A stretch of 64,000 nt of DNA, from contig NZ_CP041203.1 in assembly GCF_008033115.1 (NCBI RefSeq), positions 2,356,001 to 2,420,000 on the forward strand, in the 5' to 3' direction. This DNA is from Cellulomonas sp. Y8. Its GTDB lineage: Bacteria > Actinomycetota > Actinomycetes > Actinomycetales > Cellulomonadaceae. Positions within the stretch are counted from its first letter, which is position 1. Every line of letters starts with the position of its first letter. Shown here one piece after another: positions 29,153-36,743 of this stretch. A program made the translations under genes and the position numbers. The notes under the pieces are model-generated. The model saw nothing but the letters and a program-made list of their open reading frames with translations. It searched no databases and was not told the DNA's origin.

Positions 29153-29279
29153 GCCGCCCATGGTCGTCGGGGCGGTCGCGGCGGGCCACGGATTTCCGGG
29201 TCGCCCCGCGGTTCCCGGAGCGCCGCTACGAGAACCGGGTCCGGGGCCGGGCGCCCCGCCGACCGGTACGGTTCGCGCC

Positions 29280-29933
29280 ATGCCAGTCCTGGAGATCATC
29301 GGGTGGGTCGGGTCCGTCCTCGTCGTCGTGTCGCTGATGCAGGCCCGCGTCCTGCGGTTCCGGTGGCTCAACTTCGCCGGCTCCGTCATCGCGACCGCGT
29401 ACAACACGATCGTCGGCATCTGGCCGTTCGCCGCCATGAACGCCGTGATCGCCGTGATCGACGCGTACTGGCTGTGGCGGCTGACGCGCGAGCGGCACGA
29501 CGCCGACGTGTACGAGGTGGTGCCGGTCGGCGCGGGCGACCACTACCTGCGGCACGTGCTCGGCGTGCACGCGGACGACATCGCGCGGTACTACCCGTCG
29601 TTCGGCCTTCCGGGTGATGCCGCGGGTGAGGATGCGGGTGGCTCCCGCTGGGCGTACCTCGTCCTGCGTGGCGACGAGACCGTCGGCGTCGTGGTCGTCC
29701 GGGACGCCGGCGACGGGGTCGGCGAGGTCGAGCTCGACTGGGTCACGCCGCGGTTCCGCGACTTCGCGCCGGGCGAGTTCGTCTACCGGCGGTCGGGGGC
29801 GTTCGCCGGGACGGGGCTGCGGTCGCTCGTCGTGGCCGAGGACGCGCGGGACACGGGGCCGTACCTCGAGCGCGTCGGGTTCGCGCGGGTCGACGGCCGG
29901 TGGCGCCGGGAGGTCGAGGCCGCCGCGGCCTGA
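29280..29933 (+). CDS. Membrane protein with YgjV-like helices and a C-terminal GNAT-like domain
   Basis: A 217-residue protein. The first ~75 residues form three hydrophobic helices (LEIIGWVGSVLVVVSLMQA, FAGSVIATAYNTIVGIWPFA, AVIAVIDAYWLWRL), similar to the YgjV inner-membrane family. The rest is soluble. Blocks such as WAYLVLRGDETVGVVVVRDAGD, EVELDWVTPRFRDF and GPYLERVGFARVDGRWRRE resemble a reduced N-acetyltransferase fold. I recognise this fusion only by pattern; its role is unknown. The ATG start is at 29280. It ends about 35 bases before the operator region of the manganese transporter gene. Confidence 0.75.
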   Translation: MPVLEIIGWVGSVLVVVSLMQARVLRFRWLNFAGSVIATAYNTIVGIWPFAAMNAVIAVIDAYWLWRLTRERHDADVYEVVPVGAGDHYLRHVLGVHADDIARYYPSFGLPGDAAGEDAGGSRWAYLVLRGDETVGVVVVRDAGDGVGEVELDWVTPRFRDFAPGEFVYRRSGAFAGTGLRSLVVAEDARDTGPYLERVGFARVDGRWRREVEAAAA

Positions 29934-29967
29934 GCGGCCGGCGTGCGCGCCGCCGTCGAGCGGCGCA

Positions 29968-30019
29968 GAGTTCGGGCATCCGAACTCGCGTGCCTAAACT
30001 GAGTTCGGACGTCCGAACT
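29968..30019 (+). promoter_or_regulatory. Double palindromic operator and promoter of mntH
   Basis: Two related inverted repeats lie 14 bases apart. One is GAGTTCGG-GCAT-CCGAACTC (29968-29987). The other is the perfect 18-bp palindrome AGTTCGGACGTCCGAACT (30002-30019). A -10-like TAAACT (29995-30000) lies between them, and a -35-like TTCGGG overlaps the first. A regulator binding both would cover the promoter. Given the target, a manganese- or iron-sensing DtxR/MntR-type repressor is likely, although the half-site differs from textbook boxes. Confidence 0.75.
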
Positions 30020-30029
30020 TGGAGGTGCG

Positions 30030-31269
30030 GTGACCACCACGACCGATCGGCAGGCCGTGCGGCGCGGCCGCGTGCTGCCCCTGCTCGGCCCGGCCTTCGT
30101 GGCGGCGATCGCCTACGTGGACCCGGGCAACGTCGCGGCGAACCTCACCGCCGGCGCGCGGTACGGCTACCTGCTGCTCTGGGTCCTGGTCGGCGCGAAC
30201 GTCATGGCCGTCCTGGTCCAGTACCAGTCGGCCAAGCTCGGCATCGTCACCGGCGACTCGCTCCCGGGCGTGCTGGGACAGCGGCTGCGGCGGCGCTCGC
30301 GGCTGGCGTACTGGGCGCAGGCCGAGGTGGTCGCGGCGGCCACCGACATCGCCGAGGTGGTCGGCGGTGCGATCGCGCTGAACCTGCTCTTCGGGCTGCC
30401 TCTGGTGCTCGGCGGCGTGATCGTCGGCGCCGTCTCGATGCTGCTCCTGGCCACGCAGAACCGGTACGGGCAGCGGCGGTTCGAGACGGTGATCGTCGGC
30501 CTGCTGCTCGTGATCGTGGTCGGGTTCCTCGCCGGGGCTGGTGGTCGGCCCGCCGGACCCGGGCGAGATGCTGGGCGGCCTGGTCCCGCGGTTCGCCGGC
30601 ACCGACTCCGTCCTGCTCGCGGCGTCGATGCTGGGCGCCACGGTCATGCCGCACGCCATCTACGTGCACTCCGCGCTGAGCCGGGACCGGTTCGGCCGGG
30701 TCCCGGACGAGTCGGCGCGGTCCGGGCTGCTGCGGGCGACCCGGTGGGACGTCGGCGCGGCGCTGACGCTCGCCGGCACCGTGAACATCGGTCTTCTGCT
30801 GCTGGCGGCCGCCAACCTGCGCGGCGTCGAGGGCACCGACACCATCGAGGGTGCGCACGCGGCGATCAGCGGGGCCCTGGGCCCGGTCGTCGGCGTGGTG
30901 TTCGCGATCGGGCTGCTCGCGTCCGGCCTCGCGTCCACGTCGGTCGGCTGCTACGCCGGGGCCGCCGTGATGGAGGGCCTGATCCACAAGCGCATCCCGC
31001 TGCTGGTCCGCCGGGCGATCACGCTGGTCCCGGCGCTGGTGCTGCTCGGCGTCGGCGCGGACCCGACCTGGACGCTGGTGGTGAGCCAGGTCGTGCTGAG
31101 CTTCGGCATCCCGTTCGCGGTGATCCCGCTCGTGCGGCTGAACCGGGACCGGTCGCTCATGGGTCGGCACGCGAACGGCCCCCGGCTGCAGGCGGCCCTG
31201 GTGGTCGTGGTCGTCCTGGTGGTGGCCCTGAACCTGGCCCTGCTCCTGCTCCTGGCAACGGGCCACTGA
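30030..31269 (+). pseudogene. mntH: Nramp-family divalent metal (Mn2+) transporter, one frameshift
   Basis: Nramp transporters import Mn2+ or Fe2+ with protons. The hallmark metal-binding helix 1 (AIAYVDPGNVAANLTAG, DPGN) is present at the N-terminus. The helix 6 motif (ATVMPHAIYVHSAL) is present in the second half. The frame breaks at the GGGG at 30534-30537 (residue ~168). One G too many separates VVGFLAG from LVVGPPDPGEMLGG. Removing it restores a 412-residue protein of normal length. GTG start with GGAGG five bases before it. The double operator lies immediately upstream and a family 1 palindrome lies 45 bases downstream. Confidence 0.88.
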
Positions 31270-31313
31270 CCTGTTTCCGTAGCGCAACTCCGACTTCCCG
31301 CGCATCCACGCCT

Positions 31314-31377
31314 GCCGAGATGGCAACTCTCGGCTGTCGCGAAGGCCCTGATCACAGCCGAGAACTGCCATCTCGGC
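31314..31377. repeat. Long palindromic element, family 1, copy 2
   Basis: Arms of 24 bp (31314-31337 and 31354-31377) pair with two mismatches around a 16-base centre. The left arm matches the left arm of the copy at 12494-12559. It lies just after mntH and ahead of a TetR gene, in a position suited to termination. Confidence 0.85.
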
Positions 31378-31425
31378 GTGGTTCCGGGGCAGAGGGCGAG
31401 ACGAGGGCGTGCGGTTGTGGGAGTG

Positions 31426-31458
31426 GCGCTACCGAAAGGAATGCGTAGCGCTGCTACG
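31426..31458 (+). promoter_or_regulatory. Probable operator of the following TetR gene
   Basis: GCGCTAC (31426-31432) and GTAGCGC (31445-31451) form an inverted pair. The second half also forms CGTAGC-GCT-GCTACG (31444-31458). The repeated GTAGC half-sites just before the regulator's start suggest autoregulation. An ATG at 31441 would place this site inside the coding region, which is why the later GTG is preferred. Confidence 0.5.
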
Positions 31459-31467
31459 GTTACCCAC

Positions 31468-32136
31468 GTGACCAGCAGCGACACCGCACCACCACGGGAC
31501 GGGCGTGCCGCCCGGGCCGCTGCGTCCCGGGCCCGGATCGCCGAGGCCGCCACCCGGCTGTTCCTCGCCGACGGGTACGGCCCGACGACGATCACGGCCG
31601 TCGGTCGTGCCGCAGGCCTCGGGGTGCAGACCGTCTACTACTCCTACCCGTCCAAGTCCGACATCCTCGTCGGCTGCCTCGACCACGCCGCCGACGGCGC
31701 CGACCGCCGGGACGCGGCGCCCGACCTCGCCGACCAGCCGTGGGTGCGCGCCGTCGTCGCCGAGCCGGACCCCGCCCGCCGGGTCTTCCTGCACGCGCGC
31801 GGGGCCGCCGAGCTGCTCGGCCGCGCGGCCGGGGTGCAGGACCTGGTGCGCGTGCACGCGGTCGGCGACCCGGTGCTGCACGCGGCGTGGGAGCGGGACG
31901 AGGCGCGCCGGCGGGCGGTGCACCGGCTGCTCGTCGAGGCGTGCGACCGGGACGGGGTCCTGCGGCCGGGGCTCGACGTCGAGCGCGCCACCGACGTGGT
32001 GGCGCTCGTGCTGGGCCCGGAGACCTGGAACGCGCTCGTGCGGCGGGGCGGGTGGAGCGCGCTCGCCTGGGCTCGGTGGGCGCACCGCACCCTCCTGGCG
32101 GACCTCGTGCCGTCGCGCTGGGACCCCGAGGCGTAG
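31468..32136 (+). CDS. TetR family transcriptional regulator
   Basis: A 222-residue regulator. Residues ~10-60 hold the TetR DNA-binding domain (RIAEAATRLFLADGYGPTTITAVGRAAGLGVQTVYYSYPSK). The ligand domain is helical with a final WARWAHRTLLADLVPS. The GTG at 31468 is used because the inverted-repeat operator lies just upstream. No obvious target transporter is adjacent; the next gene encodes a tiny membrane protein. Its ligand and regulon are unknown. Confidence 0.85.
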   Translation: MTSSDTAPPRDGRAARAAASRARIAEAATRLFLADGYGPTTITAVGRAAGLGVQTVYYSYPSKSDILVGCLDHAADGADRRDAAPDLADQPWVRAVVAEPDPARRVFLHARGAAELLGRAAGVQDLVRVHAVGDPVLHAAWERDEARRRAVHRLLVEACDRDGVLRPGLDVERATDVVALVLGPETWNALVRRGGWSALAWARWAHRTLLADLVPSRWDPEA

Positions 32137-32262
32137 GCCGGGCGCGCCGCCGCTCCGCCGCGGGACGGACCCCGCGGGGTGCGCCTCGCCCGCGCGGCCG
32201 AGCGCGAAGATCCGCCGCCGGCCCGAGGCGCGCGCCGCGGGCCGGAACCTAGGCTGACCAGC

Positions 32263-32481
32263 ATGAACACCGACAAGAACACCACGACCGACCCGGCCAC
32301 CACCCTGCTCGGCCTCGGCGGCCTCCTGCTCCTCCTCGGCGTCGTCGCGATGCAGCGGGAGGCGGGCACCTGGCTCGTGCTGGCCGCGATGGGCGCCGCC
32401 GCCGCGGTCTCGCTCGGCTCCGTCCTGATGCGTCGCCGGCGGCCCGCGCCGGCCGTCGAGCAGGCGCCCACCGAGGACTGA
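32263..32481 (+). CDS. Small two-helix membrane protein
   Basis: A 72-residue protein with a polar Thr/Asp/Asn-rich N-terminus (MNTDKNTTTDPATT) and two hydrophobic segments (LLGLGGLLLLLGVVAM, WLVLAAMGAAAAVSLGSVLM). A basic RRRRP stop-transfer and a short acidic tail follow. I recognise no family. The ATG is supported by a normal codon pattern after it, though the upstream ribosome site is weak. It is followed by a hairpin. Confidence 0.65.
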   Translation: MNTDKNTTTDPATTLLGLGGLLLLLGVVAMQREAGTWLVLAAMGAAAAVSLGSVLMRRRRPAPAVEQAPTED

Positions 32482-32489
32482 CCCCGGGC

Positions 32490-32520
32490 GCACCGGGGTC
32501 CACCTGCGAGGCCCCGGTGC
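32490..32520 (+). terminator. Hairpin terminator
   Basis: A 9-bp GCACCGGGG / CCCCGGTGC stem (32490-32498 and 32512-32520) with a 13-base loop lies nine bases after the small membrane protein stop and before the glutamine amidotransferase gene. Confidence 0.65.
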
Positions 32521-32576
32521 ACAGTGGCCCCGAGGGGCCGGCGACGGCGCGGGCCCACCCCACACGGGAGGCCGCC

Positions 32577-33416
32577 ATGTGCCGATGGCTCGCGTACACG
32601 GGTTCGCCGGTGACGCTCGACGAGCTGCTCTACAAGCCGGAGAACTCGCTCGTGATGCAGAGCCGGCACAGCCGGCTGGGCGTCGAGCCGATGAACGGCG
32701 ACGGGTTCGGCGTCGGCTGGTACGACGACCACTCGCCGATCCCCGGGCTGTTCCGCAGCATCGAGCCGGCGTGGAGCGACCGGAACTTGCGCGAGCTGTC
32801 GCAGCACATCCGGTCCGGCATGGTCATCGCCCACATCCGCGCGACGACCGGGACCGCCGTGCAGCAGACCAACTGCCACCCGTTCCGGCACGGGCAGTGG
32901 CTGTTCGCGCACAACGGCGTGATCAACGGGTTCAGCACCCTCAAGCGGGACCTGCGGATGGCCGTCGACCCGACGCTCTACCCGCTGATCGAGGGCTCGA
33001 CCGACTCGGAGACGCTGTTCTACCTGGCGCTGACCTTCGGGCTGACCGACGACCCGCCGTCCGCCGTCGCCCAGGCCGTCGGCCTGATCGAGGACGTCGC
33101 CCTGCGGCACGGCGTGGCGTTCCCGGTGCAGGGGACGTTCGCGACGACGGACGGGCAGCGGCTGTGGACGTTCCGGTACTCCTCCGAGGGCCGGTCGCGG
33201 TCGCTGTTCCGGAACCGGGACGTCGCCGTGCTGCGGGCGCAGTACCCGGACAACCCGGTGCTGCACGGCCTGTCGGACGACACCCGGATCGTGGTCTCGG
33301 AGCCGCTCGGCGACCTCAAAGGCGCCTGGCTGGAGGTCCCGGAGAGCACCTGCCTGATCGTCGAGGACGGGCGTGAGGAGCTGGTGCCCTTCGCGCCCGT
33401 CCTGGCGACGGCCTGA
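32577..33416 (+). CDS. Class II glutamine amidotransferase
   Basis: A 279-residue stand-alone Ntn-hydrolase. The nucleophile is Cys2 (MCRWLAYTG), exposed after Met removal. Family blocks include NGDGFGVGWY, HIRATTGTAVQQTNCHPF, WLFAHNGVINGF and EGSTDSETLFYLAL. Stand-alone members of this group resemble YafJ and EgtC and hydrolyse gamma-glutamyl amides; the physiological substrate here is unknown. No ergothioneine genes are adjacent. The ATG at 32577 is fixed by the need for Cys at position 2. Confidence 0.92.
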   Translation: MCRWLAYTGSPVTLDELLYKPENSLVMQSRHSRLGVEPMNGDGFGVGWYDDHSPIPGLFRSIEPAWSDRNLRELSQHIRSGMVIAHIRATTGTAVQQTNCHPFRHGQWLFAHNGVINGFSTLKRDLRMAVDPTLYPLIEGSTDSETLFYLALTFGLTDDPPSAVAQAVGLIEDVALRHGVAFPVQGTFATTDGQRLWTFRYSSEGRSRSLFRNRDVAVLRAQYPDNPVLHGLSDDTRIVVSEPLGDLKGAWLEVPESTCLIVEDGREELVPFAPVLATA

Positions 33417-33430
33417 CCCTCTGCCCGGCG

Positions 33431-34207
33431 TCAGCCCACCTTGCGCCGGTACGCCCGCACCGACAGCGCGTACGCGAGCACCAGGATCCCGACCAGCCAC
33501 GCCAGCGCCACCCACAGGTCGCCGCCGACCGGCTCCTGGGCGAACAGCGCCCGGATCGAGTCGACCACGGCGGTGACCGGCTGGTGCTCGGCGAACCACG
33601 CGACCGCGGTCGGCATCGAGTCCGTCGGCACGAACGCCGAGCTGATGAACGGCAGGAAGATCAGCGGGTAGGAGAACGCGCTCGCCCCGTCGACGGTCTT
33701 CGCGGACAGCCCGGCGAGGACGGCGATCCAGGTCAGCGTGAGCGTGAACAGGACCAGGATGCCGGCCACGGCGAGCCACGCGAGGACGGTCGTCCCCGTG
33801 CGGAACCCCATGAGCAGGGCGATCCCGACGACCAGGACGACCGACGTCAGGTTGGCCGCCATCGACGTCAGCACGTGCGCCCACAGGACGCTCGGCCGGG
33901 CGATCGGCATGGACTGGAACCGCTCGACGATGCCGCCCTGCAGGTCGAGGAACAGCCGGTACGCGGTGTACGCGACGCCGGACGCGACCGTGATGAGCAG
34001 GATGCCGGGCAGCAGGTAGTCGACGTACGACGCGGTGGACCCGCCGTGGATCGCCCCGCCGAACACGTAGACGAACAGCAGCATGAGGGCGACCGGGGTG
34101 ACCGCGGTCGTGATGATCGTGTCCGGGCTGCGCAGGATGTGCCGCAGCGACCGGTCGGTGAGGGCGACGGTGTCGCCGACGACGTGGGTGGTGGCGGTGG
34201 CGCTCAT
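33431..34207 (-). CDS. ABC-2 type drug-export permease
   Basis: A 258-residue permease with six hydrophobic helices in the ABC-2/DrrB arrangement (LLPGILLITVASGVAYTAYRL, ERFQSMPIARPSVLWAHVL, FLPFISSAFVPTDSMP). It overlaps its ATPase gene by 4 nt and is last in the PadR-DUF1048-ATPase-permease operon. DrrAB-like pairs export antibiotics or lipids. The EXE-like amphipathic segment before helix 3 (GGIVERFQSMPI) is visible. Confidence 0.88.
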   Translation of the reverse strand: MSATATTHVVGDTVALTDRSLRHILRSPDTIITTAVTPVALMLLFVYVFGGAIHGGSTASYVDYLLPGILLITVASGVAYTAYRLFLDLQGGIVERFQSMPIARPSVLWAHVLTSMAANLTSVVLVVGIALLMGFRTGTTVLAWLAVAGILVLFTLTLTWIAVLAGLSAKTVDGASAFSYPLIFLPFISSAFVPTDSMPTAVAWFAEHQPVTAVVDSIRALFAQEPVGGDLWVALAWLVGILVLAYALSVRAYRRKVG

Positions 34208-35004
34208 CGCGGGTCCTTCCCGGCCGGCGTGCTGCCGGCGCCGACGAGGGCGAGGAAGACGTCCTCGAGCGTGGGCTGCTTCTCGACGTACTCCACCCGG
34301 GCGGGCGGGAGCAGCCGCTTGAGCTCGGCGAGCGTGCCGTCCTGGATGATCGTCCCCTCGTGCAGGATCGCGATCCGGTCGGCGAGGCGCTCCGCCTCGT
34401 CCAGGTACTGCGTGGTGAGCAGGACGGTGGTGCCGCCGCCGGCGAGCTCCTCGACGGTCCGCCACACCTCGTTGCGGGCCTGCGGGTCGAGCCCGGTGGT
34501 CGGCTCGTCGAGGAAGATCACCGGCGGGTCGCCGATCAGGCTCATCGCGATGTCCAGCCGGCGCCGCATGCCGCCCGAGTAGGTCGACGCCCGGCGCCCG
34601 CCCGCCTCGGTGAGCGCGAACCGGTCGAGCAGCCGGTCCGCCACCGCGCCCGGGTCGGCCAGGTGCCGGAGCCGGGCGACGAGCCGGAGGTTCTCCCGCC
34701 CGGTGAGCATCCCGTCGACGGCCGCGAACTGGCCGGTGAGGCTGATGGACTCCCGGACGTCGGGGGCCTGCGCGACGACGTCGAACCCGTGCACCGTGGC
34801 GGTGCCCGCGTCGGGCTTCAGCAGCGTCGACAGGATGCGGACCAGGGTGGTCTTGCCGGCCCCGTTCGACCCGAGCAGGGCGACGATCGTCCCGGGCGCG
34901 ACCTCGAGGTCGACACCCCGCAGGACCCGCAGGTCGCCGAACGACTTCTCGACGCCGCGGGCGGCGACGGCCGGGCCGGGTGCGCCCGCGGCCCCGGCGG
35001 TCAT
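34204..35004 (-). CDS. ABC transporter ATP-binding protein, DrrA type
   Basis: A 266-residue ATPase. Walker A is GSNGAGKTTLVRIL, the Q-loop is LTGQFAAVDGMLTGRENL, the signature is YSGGMRRRLDIAMSLIG and Walker B is VIFLDEPTTGLD. A C-terminal extension ends VEKQPTLEDVFLALVG, the hallmark of the DrrA daunorubicin-resistance subfamily. It partners the overlapping permease. It overlaps the DUF1048 gene upstream by 4 nt. Confidence 0.92.
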   Translation of the reverse strand: MTAGAAGAPGPAVAARGVEKSFGDLRVLRGVDLEVAPGTIVALLGSNGAGKTTLVRILSTLLKPDAGTATVHGFDVVAQAPDVRESISLTGQFAAVDGMLTGRENLRLVARLRHLADPGAVADRLLDRFALTEAGGRRASTYSGGMRRRLDIAMSLIGDPPVIFLDEPTTGLDPQARNEVWRTVEELAGGGTTVLLTTQYLDEAERLADRIAILHEGTIIQDGTLAELKRLLPPARVEYVEKQPTLEDVFLALVGAGSTPAGKDPR

Positions 35005-35366
35005 CGGGCGTCCCCTTCGGCCTCGTCGATCGCCTTCGTCAGGCGGGCGCGCTCCTTGTCGATCCACCGGTCGCCGACGTACGCCTGGGCGAACGTCTCC
35101 GCGAACTCGACCGGGTCGTCGCCCACGACGTCGCGGACCGGGGTCCCGTCGGTCGCCGCGCGCTCCCAGAGGTCCGCGAGGTCGGTGAACATCGTGACCA
35201 TGGTGTCGCCGTCCGTGACGCCGCCGGAGTACATGAGGTACCGGTGCGTGGCCTTCGCGGCGGCGCGGTACGGCTCGGGCAGCGCCTTGATCCGCGCCAT
35301 GTCCTGCCGGTACTGCTTCTTCTGCTCGAGCGAGCCGGTGAGGGCCTCGATCCACTTCGCGACCAT
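35001..35366 (-). CDS. DUF1048 family protein
   Basis: A 121-residue all-helical protein (MVAKWIEALTGSLEQKKQYRQ, AAAKATHRYLMYSGG, ADLWERAATDGTPVRDVVGDDPVEFAETFA). This is the DUF1048 pattern usually found between a PadR regulator and an ABC exporter, exactly as here. Family function is not established; the conserved placement suggests a role in sensing or tuning the exporter. The ATG overlaps nothing upstream; the stop overlaps the ATPase start. Confidence 0.85.
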   Translation of the reverse strand: MVAKWIEALTGSLEQKKQYRQDMARIKALPEPYRAAAKATHRYLMYSGGVTDGDTMVTMFTDLADLWERAATDGTPVRDVVGDDPVEFAETFAQAYVGDRWIDKERARLTKAIDEAEGDAR

Positions 35367-35367
35367 G

Positions 35368-35775
35368 TCAGTCGTCCCCTTCGGTGCGGTCGGTGGTGCG
35401 GTGTGTGGTGCCGGAGTCGGTGCGGGTGGAGCCGGTGCCGGTGCGGTCGGCGTGCGCGGCGCGGAGGTGCTCGATCCGCCCGGCGAGGAAGGCCCAGGTG
35501 GTCCAGAACTCGTCGAGCTGGACGCGGCCCGCGGCGTTGAGCGAGTAGACCTTGCGCGGCGGACCCTTCTCGGACGGGACCTTCTCGACGTCGACGAACC
35601 CGCGCTGCTCGATCCGGACCAGGAGCGCGTACACGGTGCCCTCGGCCAGGTCGGCGAACCCCTCGTCGCGCAGCTGCGCGGTGATCTCGTAGCCGTACGC
35701 CGGCCGCGCCTCGAGGATCGCGAGGACGATGCCCTCGAGCGTGCCCTTGAGCATCTCGGTCATCTGGTTGGCCAT
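35368..35775 (-). CDS. PadR family transcriptional regulator
   Basis: A 135-residue winged-helix regulator (LKGTLEGIVLAILEARPAYGYEITAQLRDEGF, AEGTVYALLVRIEQRGFVDVEK). The PadR beta-wing is SEKGPPRKVYSLNAAGR. A C-terminal Thr/Asp-rich tail of ~35 residues looks disordered. It is the first gene of the export operon and probably represses it from the paired repeats immediately upstream. Confidence 0.9.
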   Translation of the reverse strand: MANQMTEMLKGTLEGIVLAILEARPAYGYEITAQLRDEGFADLAEGTVYALLVRIEQRGFVDVEKVPSEKGPPRKVYSLNAAGRVQLDEFWTTWAFLAGRIEHLRAAHADRTGTGSTRTDSGTTHRTTDRTEGDD

Positions 35776-35787
35776 CGTGGGCTCCTG

Positions 35788-35852
35788 TATTCGGTGTCGC
35801 TGACTACCGGTACAACGTAACGCTAGGTACCGGTACTTGGCAACACTGAATA
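35788..35852 (-). promoter_or_regulatory. PadR operon promoter with nested inverted repeats
   Basis: Reading on the minus strand, a -35-like TTGCCA (35838-35843) and -10-like TACGTT (35814-35819) are 18 bases apart. Two copies of TACCGGTA (35805-35812, and within GTACCGGTAC at 35827-35836) occupy the core. TATTCGGTGT (35788-35797) and ACACTGAATA (35843-35852) form an outer inverted pair with one mismatch. This is a dense operator consistent with PadR autoregulation. Confidence 0.65.
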
Positions 35853-35857
35853 CCGAT

Positions 35858-36715
35858 TTAGCCGGCGAGCCGCCCCAGCAGCGTCAGCAGGTCGAGCGCC
35901 GTGCCCCGCATCCGGTGGCCCACATCGCAGGCCGGGTCCCAGGACGCGACGGTCGCGGACGCGACCGGCAGCCGGGCCGCCGCGGCCGCGATCACGTCGC
36001 GGACCTCCTCCGGCAGGAGCCCGCCGGGTGCCGCGTACCCGTTGGCAGGGGCCACGGAGGGGTCGTGGACGTCGAGGTCCACGTGCACGTGGACGGCGTC
36101 GGAGCGCGCAGCGAGCGCGTCGAGGGCGGCGGCCGTCCGACCGGCCCGGACGTCCGGCACGCCGAGCCGTCCGATCCGCGACGTGGCGAGCAGGTCGCGC
36201 TCCGCGTCGTCCAGGTCGTGCCCGCCGACGTGCAGCACCCGCTCGTCCGGCACCGGCGCGTGGCCGGGGACGCTCGCGGCGAGGGCCTGCCAGGCCCGCC
36301 CGGTCGCCATGGCCAGGGCCATGCCGTCGAAGAACCCGCTGGTCGACGTGCCCGGGAGCTGCAGGTCGCCGTGCGCGTCGCACCACAGCACGGCCACGCG
36401 CCGGCCCGGGTCCTGGGCGCGCAGGCCGGCGAGCGCGCCGAGCGTCACCCCGCAGTTCCCCGCGAGCACGACGGGCAGCTCCGCCGGGTGCGCGGCGACC
36501 TCGCGCGCCACGGCCCCCATCACGGCCGTCCCGTGCGCCGCCTCCACCGCGAACGCGTCCGGCACCGTCACGACCGCGTGCGCGACGTCGGCGCCGTGCG
36601 CGCCCAGCCGCGCGGCCGCCCCGGCGGCGACCAGCGCCTCCGGCCCCGCGCCGTGCCGCACGCCGCGGCGGCCGGAGTCGTACGGGACCTCGATCAGGCG
36701 GATCCGCTGCGGCAT
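35858..36715 (-). CDS. Arginase/agmatinase-fold (ureohydrolase) family protein
   Basis: A 285-residue ureohydrolase. The Mn-binding motifs WCDAHGDL (Asp113, His115, Asp117) and HVDLDVHDPSVAP (the DxDxxDP motif) are present. The first ligand motif reads AGNCGVTLGA, with Cys88 where arginases have His. This variant occurs in some arginase-family proteins, but it lowers confidence in arginase activity. Family reactions hydrolyse guanidino groups to urea. It ends six bases before the PadR operator region and is on the same strand; no obvious arginine genes are adjacent. Confidence 0.85.
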   Translation of the reverse strand: MPQRIRLIEVPYDSGRRGVRHGAGPEALVAAGAAARLGAHGADVAHAVVTVPDAFAVEAAHGTAVMGAVAREVAAHPAELPVVLAGNCGVTLGALAGLRAQDPGRRVAVLWCDAHGDLQLPGTSTSGFFDGMALAMATGRAWQALAASVPGHAPVPDERVLHVGGHDLDDAERDLLATSRIGRLGVPDVRAGRTAAALDALAARSDAVHVHVDLDVHDPSVAPANGYAAPGGLLPEEVRDVIAAAAARLPVASATVASWDPACDVGHRMRGTALDLLTLLGRLAG

Positions 36716-36743
36716 GCCGCCAGCATGGCCCAGCGGGCCGCCG

